Of a stretch of 64,000 nucleotides of DNA, positions 47,196 to 59,712 are shown one piece after another. The stretch is from Ciona savignyi (lineage: Eukaryota; Chordata; Ascidiacea; Phlebobranchia; Cionidae). The notes below the pieces were generated by a model that made no database searches, was not told where the DNA came from, and saw only the letters and a program-made list of their open reading frames with translations. The DNA lies in the NCBI GenBank assembly GCA_000149265.1, contig CH001257.1:368820-432819 (forward strand), given 5' to 3'. Both the position numbers and the translations under genes were made by a program. How positions within the stretch are numbered: position 1 is the first letter of the stretch; every line of letters starts with the position of its first letter.

Positions 47196-47485
47196 GGCCC
47201 GATGGTCTAGCGGTTAAGTGCGTCGCCTTTCAATCGAAAGGTTGCAGGTGCGAAACTGGTCGCTAGCTAGTCGGTTGTGTCCTTGGGCAAGGCACTTTAC
47301 GGACATTGCCTGAACCCAGCGGATTAATGGGTTCTACCAAATTGAAGGAACGTGTCTATCACATACAACACACTGCAATAGCTCCGGTAACCCGACGATG
47401 GGCGCGAGGTGATCTGACGATTGCCCGTGTGATAACCCCTGGGGTTTTCCCATTCACGGGGATAAACATGAATATCCTATCCTAA
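47196..47485 (+). mobile_element. tRNA-headed SINE, full length (best copy)
   Basis: GGCCCGATGGTCTAGCGGTT (A-box TGGTCTAGCGG) and AAAGGTTGCAGGTGCGAAAC (B-box region) are followed by a body with GTGTCCTTGGGCAAGGCAC and AACCCGACGATGGGCGCGAG, and a tail CCATTCACGGGGATAAACAT with TATCCTATCCTA. It is the reference copy for the family in this window. The head looks like a tRNA but lacks a folded anticodon arm, so it is not a working tRNA gene. Confidence 0.9.
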
Positions 47486-47877
47486 CGATTTTACAAATTA
47501 TACTTGTATTTAACCTCTATGTTAAGTAATTGCCAAATAATAAGTTTAAAACATTTTGCGCGTTAGGCTACAATATTTGTGAACTTTACTTTTATATATA
47601 ATAGAAATTAATATTAAAATACACGAAACAAGTCAAATTAACTGCAAAATCTCACTACCAGTCACTTAAAACATTAAATATTACAATGGTATTTTTAGCA
47701 ACTCTCGGTTACAATGGTATCATTATGACACAGGGAAATTATTAAAATTATTTCTTCTTGTAAGTAAACAATATAGTGCTTTCTATGTAACACTGTCATT
47801 GCATTTAAATTATGTAATGTTGTATACAAGCGATACAATTAAATGTAAAATAATTATTTCAGTTTCCAGCTAATGAA
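47486..47877. other. No gene seen
   Basis: AT-rich 3' flank of the minus-strand Mind-bomb-repeat gene. It carries the direct repeat TTACAATGGTAT (47682 and 47710). Confidence 0.35.
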
Positions 47878-50800
47878 TTATGGAGCAGGTACGTTGTTTA
47901 AGATTTGGAAAGTTTCACCCCCGAAATGGCAGTTGTCGAATCTCCCACCCGATATATTGATGACTTCCCTCCCACCGGCGACCGGCTCCATTTGGGAGAC
48001 TTGGTCACCGGTAGGCAGGTTGCTGTTTTGCCGGTTAAAACCGGTTTGAGCGGGAACACCAAATGGGGTTGCTACCGGTGCTGGATCAAGCGAGCACTTT
48101 AAAATTATCTCCTTTGTATCGCGGAAGAATTGAACATGTTGCTGGATTGTTTCGGGGTTGTCGCTATGAAGAGCGTTAACTGGTTGCTTTGGAATTGTTT
48201 CAAAATTATCTTGCGCTGTGTGTTCAGTTGATTTGTTGGTATCGTCGTCGAATTCTACAATAATTCTACTTTACAATGAAACACATGTAATAAATGCGTT
48301 TGACATTTAAAACTTTTTTTTATAATAATTAGTCTATGGTCCATGCCAAGAGCAGTCAAAAATAACACTGCTAGCCCAAAAGCTATTTGTACTTTCTTAT
48401 ACAGTGTGCACCACCTATTTTATATTAATCTTATAAAAACAGCCATATTCTTATAAAAAGACTGAACCAAAATAAAAATAAGAAATATCGGGGTCTGTGT
48501 GTATTATTAATGTCAATTTATTTTACCCAGAACGTTTGCTGAAGACAAAAAAGACCCAGCCGTTTAATTCTCTATAGCGAAATTATCTAATCACGGAAAT
48601 GTTTTTAATGGGGATATTTTTTTACAATAAAAATTGTTTTTAATAACACTAATGTACCGTGTTGAACACTCTCAACGTCACTGCGTTCGTTGGCTTGAAA
48701 GATGCCAGGGACATCCTCGGAGCGATCGACATTGGTTTCGTCGACTTCAGCATCTTCCTCTGCCGGTGAAGGCTGATCAGACAGACACCCCGCTACATCA
48801 CCTTATAAAAACAAATCTAGATAGCTTGGACGAGATTAACTTTAAAAAGCCAAGCATCCGACGCAATTTCTTATTACTGCGGATCACATCAATAATAAGT
48901 GTTTCGCACAAATGTATCCTATAGAACCTATAATGAACTTAACATGTACGGTATAGCTAGCATGTGTAAGTAGGGCTACATTTATTCAAATATTAACATT
49001 AAATAATGTTGTATTCTTGTATTGGAGGTACTTAGTAGTGGATCGTAGTGAATGAAATAAAAGCGAAAACACGTCAGGTTATATACAACGAAATACACGC
49101 AAGGAATGTAACATTCCAAAGTAAATAATTATTACATGAATGTGCGCATGATTACAAGGCAAGCATGATTATAATGCACAAAATAACTGGCTGAAATCCT
49201 GCAGGGATAAAAATTAACGCATTTCCGCAACTATTAATTACACAATGGTCAATAGTTGTTTTACCTAAGAATTCTTCTCTATCAGTTTCACTTTCAAAAC
49301 CGCTTATTTTGTCACCTTCTGTGTCCAGTGTATCCATTGCAGGGTTTTGGGAGTTTACTTGAGGTCTATCTGTAACCTCTGATTGAACTGGCAGTTGTAA
49401 GGTCACCCCTGTTTTACAAGAAACTAGCGTAATTTTTTCCTTCAGTACCGGTAACATTTTTAGTGATTGGTTATTTTAAGGTCCATAGCAACTCGAGATC
49501 AATAATCCTACCTGGAATGATCTGCGAAGGTGCCGATTGCTCTGATTCTTTTCCAGTATGATCATAGCCGGACGGTTTCACTTTCACCTCTAGCTGGAAT
49601 TTAATTTTGACAACAACTAGGCCTATTTCGAACTTAAATAATGCATGGGCCTTTACTTACAATATTTCCTGAAGCCGCAATGTTAAAATCATGTCCCTGT
49701 ATCTCTAACAGTCCTGTTCTCATTTCTTAAATAAAAAATAAATTTGAATAAGATAATGAAGGCTTATTGTTTATTACCTGAAAAACATGATTAAAATAGC
49801 ATAATTAATGCATAGACAATATATTTTATTGATAATAAAAATGTACATTCAATGCTTATCCCTGCAAATGGGAAAAAATTACTCAATGGAAAGTTTTCAT
49901 TTCATAGTGTAAGTTATGCGATTTATAATATTTATAGACACTTGTGTGTTTTTTTATTTAAATATTAAAGGTCCTTGTTTAGTTTTCAAAATTCCTAGAA
50001 AGAAAGCAAACAATACTAATAAAAAGGTACAAATCGTAACAAAAACTACCTTTAACATCATGAGACGTCATATTTGTGCTTGTTGCAAATATAATTAACA
50101 TTTCCCCAGAAGTTAGAGTCACCAGTTCTTTAACGCATAAACTGTAAAAATGTTGATATTGGTTTACATATATATTGACCTGATACATTCTCCATTTTAT
50201 TAATACCTCTTTTTTTCGTCATTTTCCTTAGAAGAATTCTTTTTTCCTATATAAAATTTTATTTGCCTACGTTTCAAATCTATAAAAAGCTCATTGTAAA
50301 TACGTTTAATAAAGAAATCGGTATATGATTATGGAACGTTACCCATTTTTTCCACACAACTATTCAATTAAATTTAAACAAAATGTTTTTAACTATGTTG
50401 TCATGCAGGGCACTTAGCTGATATTACCTTTGCATTTAATACACTGCAATAGATTCGGGAGTCCAAGAGTAGGTTTGGTATAGAATGACTTTTGTTTATG
50501 TAATAATGCCCTCGCCCTGCATTTTCTACAAATGGGAACAACATGAATATTATAAAATAACTTAACGATGAGCACAATGGTATCTTATAAGTATCTTTTT
50601 GTGTGCTTTGTATTTTCATTTAGTAGAATAAAACATTATTATGCTATCCTATTTCACTCATACGCTCGCACTATTCGCTTAGTGAATGCACAAACCTGAG
50701 AGGCAAGTCTCAATTATCCCCATGATTCTTCCAAGCATTCCACTCTCCAGACCTCCATCAAATTGTGCAGACAATTTCTGTATCACTTGCCATGCATCTA

Positions 50801-53800
50801 CCTAAACATTCAGTAAAATACTTAGACATCAGAATGAGAATTCCCCAAACTTAGTATGTAAAATTACCATCAATGTTAATATTTTATTTCATAGTTTATA
50901 TAATTAATAATTTAACTTTACAAACCTCCGATGTTGGCGCAGTGATAAATGTTGTTGGTACAGCAAACACTGTATTATCACATTGAACAAATGCTTCATC
51001 TGTATCATCTGAAATTCCTATCAATTTGCTTGGGCTCAATATCACCTGAGTTGGCATGACAAAAAATTTATGGTATATTGTTTAATACAATTTTCGACTT
51101 GACCTTACCCATAATATCAATTCATCCGTATTTAAACTTGAAAGAAATTGCCCCAACCAATGTTCAAGCATCACTGTATCGTTCACCTGAAACAGAAACA
51201 AGAGGTTAAAGGTGGAATATAACCAATTAATGGACCTCTATGCATGGCCTGAAATGACATGTGGCCCTCTCTTGGTCATGGTTTTAAAATGAGTTTTGCT
51301 GAGTAACAATGGTGGTAATTCTCCAATGTTTGTTTGGTTAAAAGCAGCATGTGCTAGGCTGCGCGCCAGTGTTCTCGTTTTGCTGAAAAGTGAAGCAGTG
51401 CTTAATGAAATAAAGGTGTTGATTGCGCATCTGCTAGCTGTTTTGTTGCGAAAAAGTTTTCAATGTATAAAGGGGTATCAGCTCAAAATTATTAGATAAA
51501 AATTTGTAGGGTTTTGAGTTTAGGTTGCTAATTCAAACTTCATTGTTAAATTGTGAAAAAATCTAAGACTTCCTATGCAAGAGATTTTAAGTGACAACAC
51601 TTTTGGTGAGGTCATTTGCATTAAAGAGATAGTTAGAATAATTGGTTGAACGCCTTCTAAACTTATTTAGTAAAAGTTACTGACTGACCTTTAAGTTATT
51701 TCTAGCTGCAACAGCATTCTTGTATTTCTGTGTTGCAGTTTCGTTCGTGTTACGCAGGAAATTTGTCGGCACGTGTTGTCTAAGTAACAAAAAAGAAGTT
51801 GGACAGAGATATATTTAATTGATTATCCCGAATAGAGAAAGAATGATACTTACTTTCTGTTTTCAAACTCCACAACCACATGGAAGAGAGATGAATAACC
51901 AAGCACCGTACCACACCTTAAAAGCTCCTATTCAAAAGTGAGTTAAAATAAATGTTGGGTACTATTGTGTATTGTATTTGGCCTTTTTGGTTTTCTTTAC
52001 AGGCTAAACTACATCCAATATTTGATACCACGTTCATCCTGATAAATATTAAATAAATAAGGTATATCATACTGGTACAGAGGGTGCACATAATTAAGGG
52101 CTTCTCCAAATACAGATAGCTACCATGACCTAACAGAGGGTTAATATTGCGACATTGATAAGATAGGATAGGATATTCATGTTTATCCCCGTGAATGGGA
52201 AAACCTATGAGGTTAGTGTGTTAATAAGATAGACATGTTCCTTCAATTTGGTAGAACCCGATAATACGTTGGGTTCAGTCAATGTCCGAAAAATGGCCTG
52301 CCCAAGGACATAACTGACTACCTAGCGACCAGTTTCGCACCTTCAACCTTTCGCAACATTTCAAAATGAGACGCACTTAACCGCCGGACTAGGAATATAA
52401 CAGGTTTTAATATTAGGCTCTTTGACACAGAAGATATATTTTTCTATATCATCCTATCCATACAGCAGAATTATTGCTTGACATACTGTTGTTTTAAATA
52501 TGATTTTCAGTTTTTTACAGGTCAGATTATTGCTTCATACGTCGCATTCGTAGATTTGATTGTAGTTTAAACAGGAGTAAAAATCCAACAAATTTTGTTT
52601 TTTTGTAAGAGTAAATTCATCCTCGTGTGGCCTTAGTCACTAAGTGGTATTCCTGTTACTCACATGGTTTGAAATATTTTAAGTTCTTCGTAAATGTGGA
52701 AACGCACAGACCCGGTATTCAAGCACACAAGTTACAAGTGCTTTGACCAATGGCATATCATACAATGTAGATTTTTGTTTTAATGCTGAAACAAACCTTA
52801 TGGAATTCCACTGCATGAAGATCCTTGACCAAGCGACTGAATTCAAATGTATTGGCAATCTGAACTACATCACCAATCTAAGAATGATTTGGAAGGAAAG
52901 GATTGTAAAACCAAAAAAGATAACGCCTTACTGCAAATGGAAAGTCAGAGGTTAATTTGAAATGTCCATCACCACTCTTATGTCGCCTTCNNNNNNNNNN
53001 NNNNNNNNNNNNNNNNNNNNNNNNNNNNNNNNNNNNNNNNNNNNNNNNNNNNNNNNNNNNNNNNNNNNNNNNNNNNNNNNNNNNNNNNNNTTTCATTGTC
53101 CAGGCACTTCTTGCTTAATTTCCAACTGCATAAAGTCTGTATATTTAGCATGAAGCAACCACCATAAAAGCTGAAAATTGACGATATGGTGGTAACATGT
53201 TATCTGCCGAAAAATAAGTTCTTCATCTATCATTACATTAACTATCAAGCTTATTTACCACCAGCCAAAACCTAATTGGACAAAAACCACTGCTGGATTT
53301 TTCAGTTGTACCATAGGCAAGACACTTTTAAAACCTAGTAGATTACTGGGTGAAACAAAAATGGCAGGATTATCTCCATTACATACAACACACCGTAAGT
53401 AAGAGGTAATCTAGCAAAGATTTACAGTGTAATAATACAATAACCTATTAAACAGAAAAATATATTCTGCTTTATCTCATAAATGGGATTATTGTTTATT
53501 TTCTTTCAAGCAAAAATGCAAAGTGCTTTATCACATGGATGTTAGATTACCAAGCGAATAATTATGGGAGTGTTCTCACAGATGTTCTATAACTTCAGGA
53601 GAGCAAACTAGTATTATTATAAGCAAAATAATTACACTTCATCTTTAACTTTTACATGAATTTCCCCATTAATGTTGGAGTACTGTACAATCCCGTGGCA
53701 TCCAAGTATCTGCAAGTATTTAAAATATGATAAATATTGCAATTGCAATGAAAGTTAAAAATTCAGCTATGGAGAAATATGTCCCAAAATTAAAACAACC

Positions 53801-56800
53801 AACAAATTTATGGATGTTTTAACCAGAAAAAAAGTTTCATGTTTATTGTTTATGATACCAACAAGAGTTATATAAAAAATAACCTTTGTCATTTCATAGC
53901 TCCAAGTTGCATTCGCTGTGGTGTGATTTCTTATGGCAGCCTCTATATCTGCAGTCACAAGAACCCGAGTTCCTGGCTTTAAACCGCGTAAATACTAAAA
54001 GAAACGTGACACAGTAAAACAATGTTATCTTGTCTATGTTCAAGATATGGCAAAGATCAACCTTAGGTGTTAAAGATTGAAGATGGAAATCAGTTTTCCG
54101 TGGATTTAGCAGAGCAGTGTTCACCATAACACTGTAAAAAAAGGTAAATTAGTAAGGGTTACTTAATAAATGGAAATGAACATACCATATGTATTCCCCA
54201 ACTGTAACGAATGCGTCACCTTTCGAATCAAATGTTACAATTCGGTCTAGAAGATGTTGTACCTTTGTGTATAGTACATGTAAACAGATATTCTTTTATT
54301 TCATACAATAAATTTCCATAAGAAATAAATACGTCATGCATGGGTCTCGCAGTTGTCTTACCCGAAGAAGTATGTCGCCTTGGGTTCCATGATTTGCTTG
54401 CATTTTTAAAATCAGATTTGTTTCGGCATCCATCATTACTTTACTACCAATCTAAACATAAACAGTATTTTGTCAAAGCAGTTGCCCAATACTATGATGG
54501 CAAGATTTATAATAAAACAACTCATATATAGGTATATATATACCTTTAAACCATTAATGGTTAGGGGCGTTGAACCATCGTCTGGGAAATCTTCTGATAC
54601 GTTTTTCAAGGTATGTTCTGGTAGTACCCATCTGTTATTTAAGGGTATTGGTAAAATGCCGATCAGGCGAGCAAATCGACGGTTATTTTGTATTTTGATA
54701 GAAAATTCCCCGGGGACTTTCCCCCAAACAATTTATGATCATATTGTCAACGCGACAATCCTAAAAGTTTCAAAAAGACTGGGAAACTTTTGTTTAAATT
54801 GCAGTTTTAACTTTAGTAGAAAATATTCATGTTTTATTCCCGTTAATAAATAACGAAAATGCGTTATTAATAGGGCCAGTCGTTAAATTGAAACATCGCG
54901 TTAATTTGCGCTGACAAACAAAGCGGTTACATTAAAGAAGAACAGAACAGTGTAACCGCATCTAACTATTTTTAATATCCAATTTATGATATGTTTAAAT
55001 AAGTAATATCAAAAAAGTTTACCGCTACAAGATTTTCTCTTGCGCACTGGCTATTGCAGTGTGTCGTGTATTTTTGAGAAGGTTCTTCAGTTTTAGTAAA
55101 ACCCATTGATTCACTGGGTTTAGACGATATTAGCTAGGCGCCTTGTCAAAGGACACGCCGAAGTAACAAGCGACCAATTCGAACACAAACAATAATATAA
55201 TCTTAGAATGAAATGGCCATAAAGTGAAAACGGCCAACTACGTAGCTAGATCGCCAGGTAATCCCAGAGTTTGTTTTGTGCTCTTCAAAAGTGCCAAGAG
55301 AAGGACGGGTCGATTGTAAAAATCAGTCATTTTTAAAATGTGAAGCAAGAGAAAATTGAATTTGTACAAAGCTATATGTGCACGGCACTATAAACAGCCT
55401 ACCTTGAGTCTGTTTTTGGAAACCATATTGTTGTTTCATTATTCCCACCAAGATATCGTCCAATTACTGTGCCCACATCTCCGAAGTTCTGAATTTAAAA
55501 CTTTTATTTAACATACACAAATATTTTAAGTTTAAATATCCTGTTACCTTGGCTATTAGCTCGTTCCATTCCCTTTTCAAAATCTGTTTCATTTGCCGCT
55601 TTTTTAAAGCAATCTTCACCCTATCTCCGAGCTGTAATGAAAAGCTGTATTGACTCGCACAACTTTTAATTATCCCTTTACCACAGGCTATGTGTGATCT
55701 TTAAATGAAGATGACAGTTTAGATTTAACTCAAAATGTCACAACTGAATTTTAATAATAGGATAGGATAGGTATTCTTGTATATCCCCGTGAATGGTAAA
55801 ACCACGGTCCAGGTAAACTTACACACGGGCAATCGTCAGATTACCTCGCGCCCACCGTCGGGTTACTAGAGCTATTGCATTGTGTTGTATATGATGGACA
55901 CGTTCCTTTAGTTTGGAAGAACCCATTAGTCCGCTGGGATCAGGCAATGTCCGTAAAGTGCCTTACCCAAAAACACAACCGAATAGCTAGCGACCAGTTT
56001 TGCATCTGCAACCTTTCGTTTGCACCTGCAATAATATTTTATGCAAATATGGCTCTGTAAGTCTGCTTGAGATTAAAAGTGTCTTTTGGCATTAGCTAAA
56101 TTCTATTTAAGGAGATAGTAAGAAATCTTAATACATTTACGGTTTTAAATCAAATCTTATACTTTTAAATCCTGTTTAGGCTGCGACAGAAGTGGTGGAA
56201 ATAGCATCTTCCCTGTTTGCTGGTCGCAGTTCTCCAAACTACAACAAAAGTTAAATGATAACATCTATATATTGTAACATCATTAACATGTACCGGTGTA
56301 CTTCACTTTTGTCAACAATCCGTATTTTTCTGCGCATCTGAAAAGTTTACAAATGTATTATTAAATATTCACAACTTGAATCTCGTTGGTTAAACCTCCA
56401 AAAGTCTTGCTTTGCAGTGAAGAACGGTTTCTAAAACAAACTGTTGAATCGGTGGAACATTCACTTTTATTTCCTGCGGGATAAGTATAGGAGGTGTAAA
56501 CATCATTTTTTAAGTTAAATGTATATAAACTTTGGACGTTACGTTAGGGACCAAGGTTAACTTATTTATATTTTATTTATTCTTTGCTGATTTGGTTTAT
56601 ATATGATTTACACGTTCCTTCAATTTAGTAGAACCCATTGATCCTCTGGGGTTAGGCAATGTGTTAAGTGCCTTGCCCAGGGTCCAGGGACACAACCGAC
56701 TAGCTAGCGACCAGTTTTACTACGGTGGTTCGAGTACAGATATGGTTTTGTTCCTTGCTTTAAACTAAAGAATTTAAACTAAAGAAATTTGCTTTAAACT

Positions 56801-56872
56801 AAAGGATTTAAACTAGAAAAATTTCTATATGCGTACCCCTGAAACTTGCAGTGCTGGCGGTATATGTGACAT
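47878..56872 (-). CDS. Mind-bomb-type SH3-repeat protein of unknown function, at least 22 exons
   Basis: Exons from the 5' end: 56872-56837 (ATG), 56473-56396, 56337-56294, 56238-56163, 55631-55548, 55488-55403, 54631-54544, 54451-54362, 54262-54186, 54131-54062, 53994-53884, 53709-53638, 53136-into the N gap, 51779-51689, 51186-51109, 51045-50926, 50801-50696, 49725-49661, 49593-49512, 49408-49265, 48801-48658, 48254-47878 (TAA). All visible borders are GT/AG and every junction outside the gap keeps frame, giving about 720 residues plus the gap. Three repeats of the Mind-bomb REP/SH3-like type occur at about residues 79-140 (LGDRVKI..EWNELIAKNFGDVGTVIG), 165-230 and 247-320 (LKPGTRVLVTADIEAAIRNH, then MTKILGCHGIVQYSNINGEI and CSWKL). 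The C-terminal half is acidic and low in complexity. It ends with a Gly/Asn-rich stretch (VINISGGRFDNCHFGG). No ankyrin, RING or ZZ part is visible. Family assignment rests on motif recall. Confidence 0.68.
52160..52400 (-). mobile_element. tRNA-SINE, internally deleted, in an intron of the Mib-repeat gene
   Basis: Minus strand: GCGGTTAAGTGCGTCTC.., AAAGGTTGAAGGTGCGAAAC, CCATTCACGGGGATAAACATG and TATCCTATCCTATC. The middle (CAACACACTGCAATAGCTCC region) is deleted. Confidence 0.8.
52991..53090. other. Assembly gap (100 N)
   Basis: Exactly 100 N. It cuts exon 13 of the minus-strand Mib-repeat gene, so part of that exon, and possibly more exons, are unseen. Confidence 0.99.
55035..55195 (-). 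mobile_element. Old tRNA-SINE fragment in an intron of the Mib-repeat gene
   Basis: Diverged remains: AAACCCAGTGAATCAATGGG and GACACACTGCAATAGCCAG on the minus strand. Confidence 0.55.
55757..56020 (-). mobile_element. tRNA-SINE, head truncated, in an intron of the Mib-repeat gene
   Basis: Minus strand: GAAAGGTTGCAGATGCAAAA.., GGCACTTTACGGACATTGCC, AACCCGACGGTGGGCGCGAG and CCATTCACGGGGATATACAA. Close to the consensus. Confidence 0.85.
56600..56720 (-). mobile_element. tRNA-SINE internal fragment in intron 1 of the Mib-repeat gene
   Basis: Minus strand: CTGGTCGCTAGCTAGTCGG, GGGCAAGGCACTTAACAC and TGGGTTCTACTAAATTGAAG only. Confidence 0.75.
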
Positions 56873-56983
56873 CTTTGTTAAATTCTTAGGCTAATTGAAG
56901 TTCGTTAAAATCTATGATACCACGTTTTATATTACAGAATTCAGCGATTAGTTAGTTAGTTACAATGTGCACAATAGGGTGTT

Positions 56984-57084
56984 TAGAGAGAGACAGAGAG
57001 AGAGAAAGAGAGATGAGAGAGAGAAAGAGAGAAAGAGAGAAAGAGAGAAAGATGAGAAAGAGAGCAAAGAGAGAATAGAGAGAA

Positions 57085-57142
<58 letters not shown>
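56984..57142. repeat. GA microsatellite, interrupted then pure
   Basis: About 160 bases of GAGA/GAAAGA repeats, ending in a pure (GA) run of about 50 bases. The long Ser/Leu and Arg/Glu frames over it are artefacts. Confidence 0.95.
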
Positions 57143-57913
57143 GATGTGAAGTAAACTTTCCCAACAACCGTCGAAATCAAAATTTCGCCTTTACTGGCGT
57201 CAAGGTTGCAACCGCAACCCTGTAGGTTTTTTACCTTTGGCTGCACGTACCAAGGTTGCTACGAAACATATTGGTAACTGGGCGTATTTAAATGTTTAAT
57301 TATACGTTTAATTATTATCAGATGTAAATACTCCAAGAATTATTTTAATTTGTTCGGTGTTAACAAATACGAAAAACACGGTAAAACGACAATCGATAAA
57401 GCCAGTCGATCATAACATAATTGGACTAGGTAAAGCCATACATGTTAATATCATGCCGTCATGATTGAAAGCAATAGACTAGACTCTATTGAGGGGTTAA
57501 TTATATAATATGCTGGGTCCCTCCAATCAGTTATAAGCTAATATTGAGCAACATTTGTAGGTAACTGAAACAAACGGGAATATTTTCCATAACAACGATT
57601 TATACTAAGTCTAGATTAATCATTTTTGCCCTATATTAAGAACAGCAAACAAAACAAATCACAGCACAGAAGAAGAAACATACGGCAAATGTACATTGGG
57701 TAACACGTTATTAAAACATATATATAAATATATAGTGAACCTGGCCGCTGAATCTAGTCAAGAAAACTGTTCATATCTGTAGTAAGCTCTAACCTGAAGT
57801 GAGATCTCAAAGTTCTGTATAGTATAAAATGCTTGTATACGCGTTAAGCAGTATAAAAACCCATTTAACAAAACTAATTCAAATCATTGCACTACAATCG
57901 TAATATATTAAAA
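57143..57913. other. No gene seen; possible promoter near the end
   Basis: It contains a short AT-rich TATATATAAATATATAG stretch at 57719-57735, about 180 bases before the ATG at 57914. Nothing else is recognised. Confidence 0.35.
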
Positions 57914-57962
57914 ATGGGCGACATCCTAAACGGTTTTGAGCGGGAAGGATCAGCAGAGACAG
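57914..57962 (+). CDS. Possible first coding exon of an unidentified plus-strand gene
   Basis: The ATG at 57914 has a good context (AAAAATGG) and opens a short peptide, MGDILNGFEREGSAET. It ends at a GTAATT donor (57963) and has a TATA-like stretch about 180 bases upstream. I could not find an in-frame second exon in the next 2 kb. One open stretch with a GTAAGT donor (58800-58933, containing LLRNHQFRHQVKTVRP) does not match in phase. The gene may continue far downstream or be broken by element 5. Confidence 0.25.
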
Positions 57963-59712
57963 GTAATTATCATCTACTTTACTCACAGGGAAATCAAGTG
58001 TTATTTAAAGCTCTATTTACTTGTACTAAGAAAAAGACATTGTAATATTCTTAAACAAGTTTTAAGGACTAAAAAATACGAACCCAACAGTTTTCACCAT
58101 ACACATTAATTCAATTTGACGGACAGTTTTCTTGTATATATCTTAACTTAATATAGATTTTCAATTTTGGTAATAATAACTAGAGTGCAACCCAGTCTTT
58201 CCTTAACGTAGAATATACAGCTAAAGTCTAGCTTTGCTTGGACGCTATGTTGTCTCAAAGTTGAAAGCGATACACTGTTTGTTAAGCTGCCTCACTGTGG
58301 GTTCTGGCCCTGGGTGTAGCTGTAAATTGAACTACTCTTGTCGATACCAAAGTATCGTCTCCACAAGTTATTTATTGGGAGCGCGGTTACCCGGCTGTTG
58401 TGTATTAGTCATAAAATATTTTGTTTTAAATAAACTCTGAATGTACCTGCTAGAAATAAAACGTGGTGGTCTGTATTCACACACACGAAATATAAATGAA
58501 GGTCGTATCAAAAGAGATAATTTTAACTGGCTCGCTTGATCTACCCACATCGTTTTGTGTGTCGGCTCATAACGGTTTTAGTCGGCAAAACGGAAAACTC
58601 GATGTTGGAAACTAAGTCTCGCAAATCAACATAAATTGCAGTAAATATTAAAAAAACGCAATTTTATTTGGGCAATTACTTATCGTATAAGCCTTTAATG
58701 TAAATACAAGTATAAATTGCCAAACCATTTTGTTTCTGGAATTGCGCATTTCATGTAACTACAAATCCTGCTGTGCTACGTTTGGTGTAGAAAAGGCCAA
58801 GAGCAGACAGAACAATAAACTTGTACTTTTAGAAGGAACAGATTCCTTTAATATGCTATTACGAAATCACCAATTTAGGCACCAAGTTAAGACTGTCCGA
58901 CCAGTAGGCCTACAAGTTTTTTTACATCCAAGTGGTAAGTAACAAAACAGTGATAATTAAAAGTTGCTATAACATAACATTTAGCTAGAATAAGATATTC
59001 GTTATTTTTAATAGTCTGGAAAACAGGGTTATAAAACGGGCATTGGGGGCAGAATATCACTTTTCGAGTCTAGCTTTCGGAGATATTCTATCGATTGTAG
59101 TTATCTCATTAGAGTGACTTTAACGACATTACTCTTTTTTTAAAGACAGGCTACTCTTTTTTACACCTTTTTTTAACAAAATGCTGGCCTGTATTGCAGA
59201 TTCTAAACCGGTACTGTAGCTAAGCGGTTGCATTTTTAATTGGGCAAGGCACTGAACGGATATTGCCTGAGACCAGTGAAATAATAATCTGGCGATTACC
59301 CGTGCGTGTGTTAATAAACAAAAATATCCCGTCCATATGTCACTTTTTTCCAATGGGTACAATCATTAACTAAAAGGATTAACTTTACCTATTATTTTTT
59401 TAATTTAAAACTGTTAATGGGCTAATTTATGTTACCCATTTAATCTAAATACCTAACAGTTACAGGATAAAAAGGTTTTTAATACCAACTAATTGTTTCT
59501 ATAACCTAAATGATGCGTTTAAATGATCTGTCTAATCCACAGAATATTATATATGTCAGAAACGGGTTACTCGGTCACGCAAATAAGGGATTTGTGTCTT
59601 TTTTGTGTAAGTAAATGCAAAGATACCCCCATGCATTTTCCTGTCGTTACCGAATATTCACGTCATAAAAGTTAATGGCCCCTTAAAGTTGTTAATGCGC
59701 CCACATATTTAA
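57963..59712. other. No supported gene
   Basis: AT-rich, with a very degenerate SINE-like patch at about 59215-59330 (TAGCTAAGCGGTTGCA.., GGGCAAGGCACTGAACGG, GATTACCCGTGCGTGTG). The frames at 58234-58440 and 58730-58942 have no motif. Confidence 0.4.

Noticed and set aside
47196..47270. Possible tRNA gene (good A-box)
   Set aside because: It is the head of a dispersed SINE with the same downstream body in more than ten copies. No complete cloverleaf can be drawn.
56952..57246. Open frames rich in Ser-Leu or Arg-Glu
   Set aside because: They are translations of the GA microsatellite in several frames on both strands.
58730..58942. Second exon for the gene starting at 57914
   Set aside because: The only usable acceptors give the wrong phase or an immediate stop, so I do not join them.
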